From positions 1 through 7,452 of the forward strand of contig JAAKFB010000083.1 of the NCBI GenBank assembly GCA_011065235.1: DNA of 7,452 bases, in the 5' to 3' direction. Source of the DNA: Chlamydiota bacterium. GTDB lineage: Bacteria; Chlamydiota; Chlamydiia; Chlamydiales; Rhabdochlamydiaceae. The notes under the pieces are model-generated. The model saw nothing but the letters and a program-made list of their open reading frames with translations, was not told where the DNA came from and made no database searches. The position numbers and the translations under genes are program-made. Shown one piece after another: positions 1 to 5,662 of this stretch (its first letter is position 1; each line of letters starts with the position of its first letter).

Positions 1-288
1 GACCAGGTAGTATGTAATACTGATAACACAACTGCTGTTATGTTCACAACGAACACCACAGGCGGAACAGCTACTTACACATGGGTAAATGATACCCCGG
101 GCATCGGTCTTGCAGCAAGTGGTAGTGGTAACATCGCTGCCTTTGCAGCTGTTAATGCAGGCACCTCACCTGTAGTTGCAACGATCACTGTAACGCCACA
201 CTTTGAAAATGGAGCTATAACATGTGATGGCCCGACAGAGCAGTTCACCATCACGGTTAATCCAACAGCCAATGTCACGGCCATAGCG
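1..288 (+). CDS. PKD-like repeat fragment of a large surface protein (partial, both ends missing)
   Basis: An open frame runs from the first base without a start codon, so the 5' end lies outside the window. The translation begins DQVVCNTDNTTAVMF and contains TYTWVNDTPGIGL, NAGTSPVVATITVTP and QFTITVNPTANVTAIA. This wording is characteristic of the PKD-like modules repeated many times in giant secreted adhesins and gliding-associated proteins of Bacteroidota. One module of about 95 residues is seen: a beta-sandwich with a Cys near each end (CNTD and ITCDGP). The next module would be expected to follow NVTAIA, but the frame instead enters the antisense of a transporter and stops at 366. The real coding sequence therefore ends near 277-288, and what follows is a join to unrelated DNA. 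Family identity is fairly secure; the host assignment to Bacteroidota is inference. Confidence 0.72.
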
Positions 289-294
289 CTTAGA
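277..294. other. Chimeric join between PKD-like repeat and symporter fragment
   Basis: Left of this point the plus strand reads as a PKD-like module; right of it the minus strand reads as a transporter. Over 277-288 both readings remain plausible: NVTAIA on plus, and R-Y-G-R at the end of the transporter motif on minus. The two parents may therefore share about a dozen bases here. Such short shared sequence is typical of assembly or amplification chimeras, though a real deletion or inversion could leave the same mark. Confidence 0.6.
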
Positions 295-594
295 AAAAAA
301 ACTCGCCACGGAAAGCCCATTAAACGCCTTCCATTTTTTGGCAACAGTGACTGCATAAAAAAGTAGACCGATTAAAAAAACGAGAGGGAGAAAAAGGGCC
401 CGTTTTCCTGCGAGATATCCCATAGAGGAAAACGCAATGAGCGTTGCAGTGTTGAATTCCGTCATCACAAGCGTTGCGGTGAGCGCAAACAGCGACGTTT
501 TCCGATCGGCAACCCAGTAAGATGCCGTTTTCTTCACACGCATTCCGAAAAAAAGAAGACAGAACAAAAACACCAAAGCAACAGCAATATCCAT
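277..594 (-). CDS. Sodium:solute symporter family protein, N-terminal fragment
   Basis: The reading starts at ATG 594 (MDIAVALVFLFCLLFFGMRV). A GAGG about 12 bases upstream is a weak ribosome site; a TTG at 612 is the alternative start. Residues 2-18, about 36-58 and about 68-86 are hydrophobic and fit the first three membrane helices of the SSS transporter family. SYWVADR at 25-31 resembles the family's early Y-x-x-A-x-R motif, and SVASFFSKRYGR at 95-106 resembles the conserved segment after helix 3 where these proteins read F-L-x-x-R-Y-G. SSS proteins have about 450-600 residues, so only the first fifth is present. Past residue 106 the frame is antisense of the PKD-like repeat. The gene is truncated by a join, not by a stop. 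The substrate cannot be told from this part. It is transcribed divergently from the 740-1345 gene. Confidence 0.62.
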
Positions 595-603
595 GGGTTC
601 ATC

Positions 604-632
604 TTGCCTCAATTGTGCAAAAAATGTAAACT
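604..632 (+). promoter_or_regulatory. Possible sigma-70 promoter
   Basis: TTGCCT (604-609) and TAAACT (627-632) are separated by 17 bases; each matches the consensus at four of six positions. It lies in the gap between the divergent symporter and hypothetical genes and points toward the latter. This is a weak match and unproven. Confidence 0.25.
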
Positions 633-739
633 GCGCCTCTATGATTCGTCCAGTTTCCGCTCAAAAAACTGCATGCACGCTCTCAAAAACTGCACTTTGC
701 CATACACCTAAACCCGATTTTTCCTCTTCACTCTGCTCA

Positions 740-1345
740 ATGAAATGCCCAAACCCCTTCACGTGGATTTGGAACTTTTTGAAATGGCTCTTTTGCTATC
801 ATTCGCCCGTTGTCGTCGACCCCACTTTTGAAATCAATCCTGCATCTCTACCGCGAAATGATCCCTTCCGCAAGTTCGTCTTTTCCTCAGACTGTACGAT
901 CCGTTCTAAAAAGGCTTTTGATATTGCCTCCAAGCTATTTCGTATCCTTGGAACAACCCACTATGCCTCTTGGATCTCTCAGAATTTTTCACTAACGAGT
1001 CAGGAAAAAGAGCTCATTCGTTATCCCCTTCATCCTCTAGAATTTCTCTATTTTGTTCTTTGCAACAAAACCAAAACCGCTGAAATGATCCATTTCAGGC
1101 AGCAGTCTGCGAATGGTCGCTGGATCTTGAAAATCAAAACAGGGCGCTCTCCCTGGGAACAGTTCATCGAGAGGCAAGCTGATCATTTTGCAGAGCAAGA
1201 GAGTAAAATCGCCCCCATGATCCCCGGATTCTGTAAAGCCCTTGGCTTCAATGAAAAAGAGCTAAGCCTCTTAGTTTCACAGAGAAAATGGAGTGAATTC
1301 CTCACCACCGTTTTTGAGAATAGAAAAAAGTATTTCAGTATCTAA
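740..1345 (+). CDS. Hypothetical protein (~201 aa) with hydrophobic aromatic N-terminus
   Basis: I do not recognise the family. The frame is open from 593, giving up to 250 residues with ATGs at 593, 641 and 740, none with a clear ribosome site. I prefer 740: the 49 residues before it are unusually Cys-rich and low in structure, include an imperfect direct repeat (CTCAAAAA-CTGCA near 660-691), and the earliest ATG would overlap the divergent symporter start. From 740 the protein opens MKCPNPFTWIWNFLKWLFCY, an aromatic hydrophobic stretch that could be a membrane or amphipathic anchor. It then becomes a soluble alpha-helical-looking domain with YPLHPLEFLYFVLCN at about 95-109, KTGRSPWEQFIERQADHF at about 133-150 and a basic end. 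Codon use resembles the neighbours. The start is uncertain; that something is encoded here is likely. Confidence 0.55.
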   Translation: MKCPNPFTWIWNFLKWLFCYHSPVVVDPTFEINPASLPRNDPFRKFVFSSDCTIRSKKAFDIASKLFRILGTTHYASWISQNFSLTSQEKELIRYPLHPLEFLYFVLCNKTKTAEMIHFRQQSANGRWILKIKTGRSPWEQFIERQADHFAEQESKIAPMIPGFCKALGFNEKELSLLVSQRKWSEFLTTVFENRKKYFSI

Positions 1346-1396
1346 TACTTATAAACAGATCTCATCTTTTAATTACTATTAAATAAAAAGCACCAA

Positions 1397-1402
1397 TATA
1401 AT
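1397..1402 (+). promoter_or_regulatory. Possible -10 box upstream of the Tyr/Gly/Arg-rich gene
   Basis: A perfect TATAAT lies in the AT-rich gap 1346-1416. The best upstream partner, TTACTA at 1373-1378 (18-base spacer), is poor. Transcription would start near 1409 and leave a leader of about 14 bases carrying the ribosome site. The gap is so AT-rich that a chance match is possible. Confidence 0.3.
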
Positions 1403-1422
1403 AAAAATAAAGGGGGATGACT

Positions 1423-1746
1423 ATGAATCTATTCACTGCACTCAATGCGCTATTACTACTGGCAGCTCCTGTTAACACTGAAGAAGTCGAATTTAAGCCT
1501 GTTGATTTTCGCGTTCAAGTCTATCCATACGGCGGGTACTACTCCTATCCCCCTTATTGCCCTCCGGGATATTCCTATGGTTACGGGCGTAGAGGATTTT
1601 CGTTCTACTACGGTCCCGGATACGGATATGGAAGAAGATGCTACCCAAGCTACGGTTATGGGCGCCGCTACAACTATGGCCCCCGTTTTTACTACCGTGG
1701 AGGGGGAAAACGCCATCACGGACGTCGCCATCATCGTAGACGATAA
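1423..1746 (+). CDS. Small secreted Tyr/Gly/Arg-rich repeat protein (107 aa)
   Basis: Two ATGs lie six bases apart. AGGGGG at 1411-1416 directly abuts the first (1417) but is 6 bases from the second (1423), so 1423 is chosen. Residues 1-15 (MNLFTALNALLLLAA) look like a short signal peptide, lacking the usual basic n-region, with possible cleavage after the Ala-Ala-Pro area. The mature part is low complexity: a Pro/Tyr stretch at 34-48, three YGYGRR repeats at 52-57, 67-72 and 77-82, and a very basic His/Arg tail (GKRHHGRRHHRRR). The two Cys of the repeat region (residues 46 and 73) could form disulfides. The composition suggests an envelope or exported structural or nucleic-acid/polyanion-binding protein, but function is unknown. 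It ends 25 bases before the synthetase gene with no terminator between, so the two may be co-transcribed. Confidence 0.7.
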   Translation: MNLFTALNALLLLAAPVNTEEVEFKPVDFRVQVYPYGGYYSYPPYCPPGYSYGYGRRGFSFYYGPGYGYGRRCYPSYGYGRRYNYGPRFYYRGGGKRHHGRRHHRRR

Positions 1747-1771
1747 ATTCTAAAGTTCCTATTGTGAGAGA

Positions 1772-4483
1772 ATGGCAAAATTCAAGGTTGATCCCTCTCA
1801 CGCGTTTTTGGAACGCCCTGCGCATCCACTAGAACCATTCTTCAATCCCAAAAGCGTCGCAATCATTGGAGCCACCACCACGCCCCATACTGTTGGCAAC
1901 ACCCTGACAAATAACCTCATCGTCGGCAAATTCCCCGGCAAACGCTACCCGGTCAATCCTAAATACGACACCTTATTTGACCTGAAGTGCTTTCCCTCAA
2001 TAGACGCGATCCCAGAACAAGTAGATCTCGCCGTCATCATCACCCCTGCAAAAACCGTCCCCAACATCATCACACAATGCGTAGCAAAAGGGGTACGTGG
2101 AGCCATCATCATCTCAGCCGGTTTTAAAGAGCTCGGCCCTGAAGGGCTTGCCCTTGAAACGGAAGTCTTGCGCATTGCCAGGCAGGGAAACTTACGCCTC
2201 GTCGGTCCCAATTGCCTAGGGATCATGAACCCGCAAGCCAACTTCAACGCCACCTTTGCAGCTTCGATGGCCCTCAAAGGCAAAGTCGCCTTCGTCAGCC
2301 AGTCTGGGGCTATGTGTACAGCCGTCTTAGACTGGAGCCTCAAGCAGAAGATCGGCTTTAGCGCCTTCGTCTCCATCGGCTCCATGGCAGATGTCAACTG
2401 GGGCGATCTGATCGACTATTTGGGAAACGATCCCAATACCAACAGCATTTTGATGTACATGGAGAGCATTGGAAACGCCAAAAACTTCCTATCGGCTGCC
2501 CGCGAGGTCGTGCTCAACAAGCCCATCATCGTGATCAAGGCAGGACGGACAGAGGCCGCTGCCAAGGCTGCCGCCTCTCATACAGGTTCACTTGCAGGAA
2601 GCGATGAAGTCTTCGACTCAGCCATGCGCCGCGTCGGAGTTCTTCGTGTCGATGAGATCGGCGATCTATTTGACATGGCCGAAGTGCTTGCCAAGCAACC
2701 CAATCCCAAAGGCCCCCACCTCGCTATTTTAACCAATGCTGGAGGCCCTGCAGTCCTAGCAACCGACTCTGCAGCCCGCTACGGTGCAAAAATCGCAGAA
2801 CTAGCCCCAGAAACGATCGAAGCTCTCAACCAATTCCTACCTCCCGCTTGGAGCCATTCCAATCCCGTCGATCTCCTTGGGGATGCGGGACCCGATCGCT
2901 ATGCCAAAGCCATTGAAATCGTCGCCAAAGACCCAAATACCGATGGAATCCTCACCATTCTCTCTCCTCAAGACATGACCGATGAGACTGGAACGGCCGA
3001 ATGCCTCGTCCCTTACGCGCAAATCCCCAATAAACCTCTTCTCACGAGTTGGATGGGTGGAGAAGTCATCGAAAAGGGCAATGCCATCTTAAGCGAGGCC
3101 AATATCCCCACCTTTGACTATCCCGATAGCGCGAGTAAAACCTTTGCCGCCATGTGGCGTCAGAGCTACGCCCTACAAGCGCTCTATGAGACACCAGAAG
3201 TGCGTGAAGATCTCACCGGCTTCGAAACACGCACCGAAAAAACCGAAGCCATCATCCAAAAAGCGCTCAAAGAAGGCAGGGAACTCCTCACTGAAGAAGA
3301 GTCTAAACAAATCCTCGCAGCTTACGCGATCCCGATTGTCCAAACCCTCATCGCCACGACCCCCGACGAAGCCGTCCAAGCTGCCGAAAAAATCGGCTAT
3401 CCGACCGTTCTCAAACTCCATTCCGAGACCATCACCCACAAGAGCGATGTTGGAGGCGTCTTGCTCAACCTCAAAGACAGCGATGCCGTCCGCTCCGGCT
3501 TTGAGCAAATCAAAAAATCAGTCTCTGAAAAAGCAAGCATAGATGATTTCCTTGGCGTCACTGTACAAAAAATGATCCGCTTAGAAGGCTATGAGATCAT
3601 CCTTGGAAGCTCCATGGATGCCCAATTCGGTCCCGTCTTGCTATTTGGAACAGGTGGGCAACTCGTCGAAGTTTACAAAGACCGAGCCCTTGGACTTCCC
3701 CCGCTCAATGCCACCCTTGCAAAACGGCTCATGAGCCAAACCAAAATCTACGAAGCGCTCAAAGGAGTGCGCGGCAAAGCCGCTATCGATTTTGTCAAAC
3801 TCGAGCAGATTCTCATCTCCTTTTCGGAACTCATTGTCTCGCATCCCCACATTGCCGAATGTGACATCAATCCCCTTCTCGCCTCATCTGATGGGCTCAT
3901 CGCACTCGATGCCCGCATCATCCTCTCCAAAGAACCCACTGCGAAGCCCGTGATCCGCCCCTATCCCAGTCAGTACATCTCTCAGTGCACCCTTTCTGAC
4001 GGACAAACCCTCACCCTCCGGCCCGTCCGTGCCGAGGACGAGCCCCTCCTCATCGCCTTTCACAAAGAACTTTCCGAAGCCACCATCCGCGCCCGTTATT
4101 TTGAAGAGATGACCTTTGAAGAGAGGACCTCTCATCAGCGACTTATCCGCATTTGCCACACCGATTACGACCGCGAGATCCTCCTTCTCGCCATCAAAGA
4201 CGAAAGAATACTCGGCATCGTTCGCCTCTCCAAGCTTCCCCTTTCCACTACAGCCGGCATCAAACTCCTCATCATTGACAAGATGCACAAAAAAGGGCTT
4301 GGCACAAAACTATTAGATACAATCCTCGACATTGCAAAGCGTGAAAAGCTCACCTCGCTCCACGTTCAAACGCTCAAAGACAACGAGGCGATGAAAAAAA
4401 TGCTTACCCGAGTGCAGTTCACCCTCACACCGAGCGAAAAAAATCCCGAGATCATCAACGCCGCTTTATCGATTTCGCAATAA
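1772..4483 (+). CDS. ADP-forming acyl/acetyl-CoA synthetase fused to GNAT acetyltransferase domain (Pat-like, 903 aa)
   Basis: The ADP-forming synthetase family interconverts acyl-CoA + ADP + Pi with acid + CoA + ATP in the cytosol. Domains in order: CoA-binding Rossmann fold at about 22-150 (SVAIIGATTTPHTVGN; VGPNCLGIMNP), succinyl-CoA-ligase-like domain at about 165-300 (KVAFVSQSGA) with the phospho-His candidate His270 in AAASHTGSLAGSD, a second flavodoxin-like domain at about 312-460 (LTNAGGPAVLATD), ATP-grasp at about 490-715 (ITHKSDVGGV with His556; FGTGGQLVEVYKDRALGLPP; ECDINPL), and GNAT at about 745-895 (LRPVRAEDEPLL, acetyl-CoA loop KKGLGTKLL at 840-848). The length matches the Pat/PatZ fusion family (about 890 aa). 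The Glu usually found 13 residues before the loop Gly842 in Pat-type GNATs appears to be Gly829. Start: ATG 1772 after a weak GAGAG. The 3' end overlaps the convergent membrane gene by 29 bases. Confidence 0.93.
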   Translation: MAKFKVDPSHAFLERPAHPLEPFFNPKSVAIIGATTTPHTVGNTLTNNLIVGKFPGKRYPVNPKYDTLFDLKCFPSIDAIPEQVDLAVIITPAKTVPNIITQCVAKGVRGAIIISAGFKELGPEGLALETEVLRIARQGNLRLVGPNCLGIMNPQANFNATFAASMALKGKVAFVSQSGAMCTAVLDWSLKQKIGFSAFVSIGSMADVNWGDLIDYLGNDPNTNSILMYMESIGNAKNFLSAAREVVLNKPIIVIKAGRTEAAAKAAASHTGSLAGSDEVFDSAMRRVGVLRVDEIGDLFDMAEVLAKQPNPKGPHLAILTNAGGPAVLATDSAARYGAKIAELAPETIEALNQFLPPAWSHSNPVDLLGDAGPDRYAKAIEIVAKDPNTDGILTILSPQDMTDETGTAECLVPYAQIPNKPLLTSWMGGEVIEKGNAILSEANIPTFDYPDSASKTFAAMWRQSYALQALYETPEVREDLTGFETRTEKTEAIIQKALKEGRELLTEEESKQILAAYAIPIVQTLIATTPDEAVQAAEKIGYPTVLKLHSETITHKSDVGGVLLNLKDSDAVRSGFEQIKKSVSEKASIDDFLGVTVQKMIRLEGYEIILGSSMDAQFGPVLLFGTGGQLVEVYKDRALGLPPLNATLAKRLMSQTKIYEALKGVRGKAAIDFVKLEQILISFSELIVSHPHIAECDINPLLASSDGLIALDARIILSKEPTAKPVIRPYPSQYISQCTLSDGQTLTLRPVRAEDEPLLIAFHKELSEATIRARYFEEMTFEERTSHQRLIRICHTDYDREILLLAIKDERILGIVRLSKLPLSTTAGIKLLIIDKMHKKGLGTKLLDTILDIAKREKLTSLHVQTLKDNEAMKKMLTRVQFTLTPSEKNPEIINAALSISQ

Positions 4484-5051
4484 ACCGAATTGTAGACGTA
4501 GTTGCCCATTCAATACCTTGAGCAGAATACTTTCCGACAGTTACGTGAAGTGCAATCAGTCCCCCTACGTAAATCCAGGAAATTACTCCTCCCACCGGAA
4601 GTGCTAAAGCATGCTTTAGCGCAAGTTCAGAGAATTCACCTGGATTCTCTAAAGAACGCTTATACAATATTGCGATCACGGCCCCTAATCCGGCAGACTT
4701 TGCGTAGCTATATCCGATTTTTTTATGCCCGAATATTCCGAACAATCCCCCTACAATCGTAGCCCCATTTGCCCCTTCACTTGAAGCGAAGATCGTGTTA
4801 ATGAATGCACAAATGAATGTTGTTGTTTGGAAATAATTGGTGGAGAGACCCGTTTTGACTGCGAGACATTGAAAACTTAGAGAGAAGAAGTGGGAATACA
4901 ATCCTGCATTCCCCATGAATGTAACCGCAGAGATCCCAATAGCAGCTGTGGCGATCCCTACAGTTTTACCAATTGTAGGAGCATTATTTTCTAAAAACTG
5001 TCCGAAATTAGCCGATTCGGAAGGATTAAATAAGGAATTGAGAACCCTCAT
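4455..5051 (-). CDS. Orphan membrane protein, copy A paralogue (198 aa)
   Basis: Start ATG 5051 follows AGGGGG with a 4-base gap, a good ribosome site. Hydrophobic stretches at about 30-56, 76-90, 94-108, 118-130 and 146-174 suggest three to five membrane segments; there is no classical signal peptide. The protein is clearly paralogous to the 5640-6218 product. Shared blocks are MRV-NSLF at the start, residues 52-88 (Y-S-H, FQCLA, TGLS-NYFQ-TTFICA, NTI), and residues 107-122 (G-H-K-x-G-Y-x-Y-A-x-SAGL). The Gly/Ala-rich bilobed hydrophobicity would suit a host-directed or inner-membrane protein of an intracellular bacterium, but no known family is recognised and no function is claimed. The stop lies inside the synthetase gene on the other strand (29-base convergent overlap), so the C-terminus (TIRFIAKSIKRR) is partly antisense to it. 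Confidence 0.8.
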   Translation of the reverse strand: MRVLNSLFNPSESANFGQFLENNAPTIGKTVGIATAAIGISAVTFMGNAGLYSHFFSLSFQCLAVKTGLSTNYFQTTTFICAFINTIFASSEGANGATIVGGLFGIFGHKKIGYSYAKSAGLGAVIAILYKRSLENPGEFSELALKHALALPVGGVISWIYVGGLIALHVTVGKYSAQGIEWATTSTIRFIAKSIKRR

Positions 5052-5091
5052 AATGCCCCCTAATTTGGCATAGCACTGGATAAAAAAGCAA

Positions 5092-5121
5092 TTGCAATAT
5101 AAGCCTTTTTTCCCATAAAAT
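5092..5121 (+). promoter_or_regulatory. Promoter of tRNA-Ser copy A
   Basis: TTGCAA (5092-5097) and TAAAAT (5116-5121) with an 18-base spacer place transcription start near 5128, about 4 bases before the tRNA. The same boxes and spacing precede copy B. The region also holds the 5' side of the divergent membrane gene. Confidence 0.5.
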
Positions 5122-5131
5122 GTGCTTCTCT

Positions 5132-5216
5132 GGAAGAGTGGCAGAGTGGCCGATTGCGTCTGTCTTGAAAACAGAAGTCCTGCAAGGGACCGTGGGTTCG
5201 AATCCTACCTCTTCCG
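5132..5216 (+). tRNA. tRNA-Ser(UGA)
   Basis: An 85-base class II tRNA. The acceptor stem GGAAGAG (5132-5138) pairs with CTCTTCC (5209-5215), and discriminator G is at 5216. The anticodon stem TCTGT/ACAGA (5159-5163 with 5171-5175) closes loop CTTGAAA, with anticodon TGA at 5166-5168. A long variable arm (TCC-GGGA type) lies at about 5177-5190. The T arm GTGGG-TTCGAAT-CCTAC (5192-5208) has one G-U pair. All stems are intact, so this is the functional copy; it decodes UCA and other UCN codons. CCA is not encoded. Confidence 0.97.
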
Positions 5217-5221
5217 AAAAC

Positions 5222-5247
5222 AAACCGCCTCTCGGCGGTTTTTTTTT
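5222..5247 (+). terminator. Rho-independent terminator of tRNA-Ser copy A
   Basis: The stem AAACCGCC/GGCGGTTT (8 bp, loop TCTC at 5230-5233) is followed by a run of nine T (5239-5247). It begins 6 bases after the tRNA. Confidence 0.92.
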
Positions 5248-5255
5248 CGGAAGAG

Positions 5256-5280
5256 AGCAAGCCAACAGTTTGGCTTGCGG
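5256..5280. repeat. 25-base insertion carrying a perfect 9-bp hairpin
   Basis: Relative to copy B (6427/6428), copy A has 25 extra bases here. They contain GCAAGCCAA - CAGT - TTGGCTTGC (5257-5278), a perfect 9-bp stem with a 4-base loop. The insertion splits the reverse-complement copy of the tRNA 3' end. A decayed version sits at 5449-5473, where the right arm is no longer complementary. Confidence 0.7.
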
Positions 5281-5388
5281 GTAGGATTCGAAGCCGGAGG
5301 GCCTATCCGCAAGGACGCCCCGGAGGCCGGCCCCGGAGTGACGAGACACGGTAGTGCCCGCCGAGGGGCGAACCGTCTACCTAAGTGT
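5281..5388. repeat. GC-rich palindromic element, copy A
   Basis: This GC-rich stretch between the terminator and the stump of the right-hand gene is about 94% identical to 6428-6534. It contains a hairpin around ATCCGCAAGGAC (GCAA loop), the core CGGCCCCGGAGTGACGAGA (5328-5346), and CAC-GGTA-GTG flanked by partly pairing C/G tracts. The reading frames through it are Arg/Gly/Pro-rich with no credible start or protein. It could be a structured RNA, a REP-like element or a mobile-element relic; the sequence does not decide. Confidence 0.5.
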
Positions 5389-5424
5389 TCACTCGAACAA
5401 ATCCCGGGCTTTTTTCTCCGCCTC
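5389..5424 (-). pseudogene. 3' stump of the 6535-7083 gene (11 codons and stop)
   Basis: Read on the minus strand this is EAEKKARDLFE followed by TGA, identical to the C-terminus of the 6535-7083 product. Beyond the shared CTCCGCCTC (5416-5424) the sequence switches to a terminator copy. It marks the right breakpoint of the duplicated unit. Confidence 0.85.
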
Positions 5425-5480
5425 TCGGCGGTTTTTTTTTCGGAAGAGAGCAAGCCAACAGTTTCACTCGCGGGTAGGAT
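5418..5480 (+). repeat. Partial third copy of the tRNA terminator and its downstream flank
   Basis: The sequence repeats 5225-5287 at a 193-base offset: CCGCC-TCTC-GGCGG hairpin, nine T (5432-5440), CGGAAGAG, the 25-base insertion in decayed form, then GTAGGAT. It diverges after 5480. There is no tRNA in front of it. The hairpin and T-run could still terminate transcription on the plus strand. It joins the gene stump through the shared CCGCCTC. Confidence 0.8.
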
Positions 5481-5620
5481 GGACTTCGAGCTAAAGCTCT
5501 TCGCCCCTTCGGGGTGCTCTCTTACGAGAGCATCTTGTCCGCTGCGCTTCCAATCGAAAGGCTGAGGCCTATCTGAGCGGAGCGGAGATGACGAAGCCCC
5601 GGCCCCGGAGTGACGAGAGA
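5481..5620. repeat. Hairpin-rich linker between duplicated units
   Basis: There is no gene here. Several inverted repeats follow each other: GAGC-TAAA-GCTC, CCCC-TTC-GGGG near 5504-5514, and TGCTCTC-TTAC-GAGAGCA (5515-5532, 7 bp). A longer imperfect pair is TCCGCTGCGC with GCGGAGCGGA (about 5538-5588). The core CGGCCCCGGAGTGACGAGA recurs at 5600-5618, identical to 5328-5346. This resembles repetitive extragenic palindromic sequence left at the duplication join. Confidence 0.6.
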
Positions 5621-5623
5621 CGA

Positions 5624-5662
5624 AAAAATCCCGACATCATCAATGCGACTTTGTCGCTTTAA
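5624..5662 (+). pseudogene. 3' stump of the synthetase gene (12 codons and stop)
   Basis: In frame it reads KNPDIINATLSL and stop; the true synthetase end is KNPEIINAALSISQ. Six A at 5623-5628 replace seven at 4437-4443. It marks the left breakpoint of copy B. It is probably retained because its other strand encodes the C-terminus of the membrane protein ending at 5640. Confidence 0.85.

Larger units (their letters stand above)
4436..5424. repeat. Tandem duplication, copy A
   Basis: This unit holds the last ~15 codons of the synthetase gene, the membrane protein gene, tRNA-Ser(UGA), its terminator, the GC-rich palindromic element, and the last 11 codons of a copy of the 6535-7083 gene. The same order recurs at 5622-6570. 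The offset is 1,185 bases at the left end and 1,173 at the tRNA. The 3' flank carries a 25-base insertion (5256-5280) absent from copy B. Confidence 0.88.

Noticed and set aside
593..739. N-terminal 49 residues of the longest frame of the 740-1345 gene
   Set aside because: Cys-rich, low-complexity, no ribosome site, and starting on the divergent symporter's start codon; treated as intergenic.
1456..1825. Antisense and alternate frames over the Tyr/Gly/Arg-rich gene
   Set aside because: They are shadows of its biased codon pattern; only the 1423 frame has a ribosome site and signal-like start.
3114..3542. Lys/Pro/Ser-rich frame and antisense frames inside the synthetase gene
   Set aside because: The synthetase frame is continuous with recognisable domains; these are compositional shadows.
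5026..5349. Minus-strand frame reading GFEPTVPCRTSVFKTDAIGHSA across 5060-5349
   Set aside because: It is the antisense of tRNA-Ser and its flanks, a well-known false protein; the same string recurs opposite the second tRNA at 6184-6396.
5205..5453. Minus-strand Arg-rich frames (5205-5453 and 6378-6578) that look like paired small proteins
   Set aside because: Their similarity follows from the duplicated DNA; they cross the terminator hairpin and the inverted tRNA end and have no plausible start.
5222..5480. Repeated hairpins considered as a CRISPR array
   Set aside because: The repeats are few, unequal in spacing and explained by terminator and duplication copies; there are no spacers of uniform length and no cas genes.
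5122..5565. Plus-strand frame of 147 codons through tRNA, terminator and palindromic element
   Set aside because: It runs through an RNA gene and hairpins, is Arg/Gly/Pro-rich with no ribosome site, and the analogous frame in copy B is a different length.
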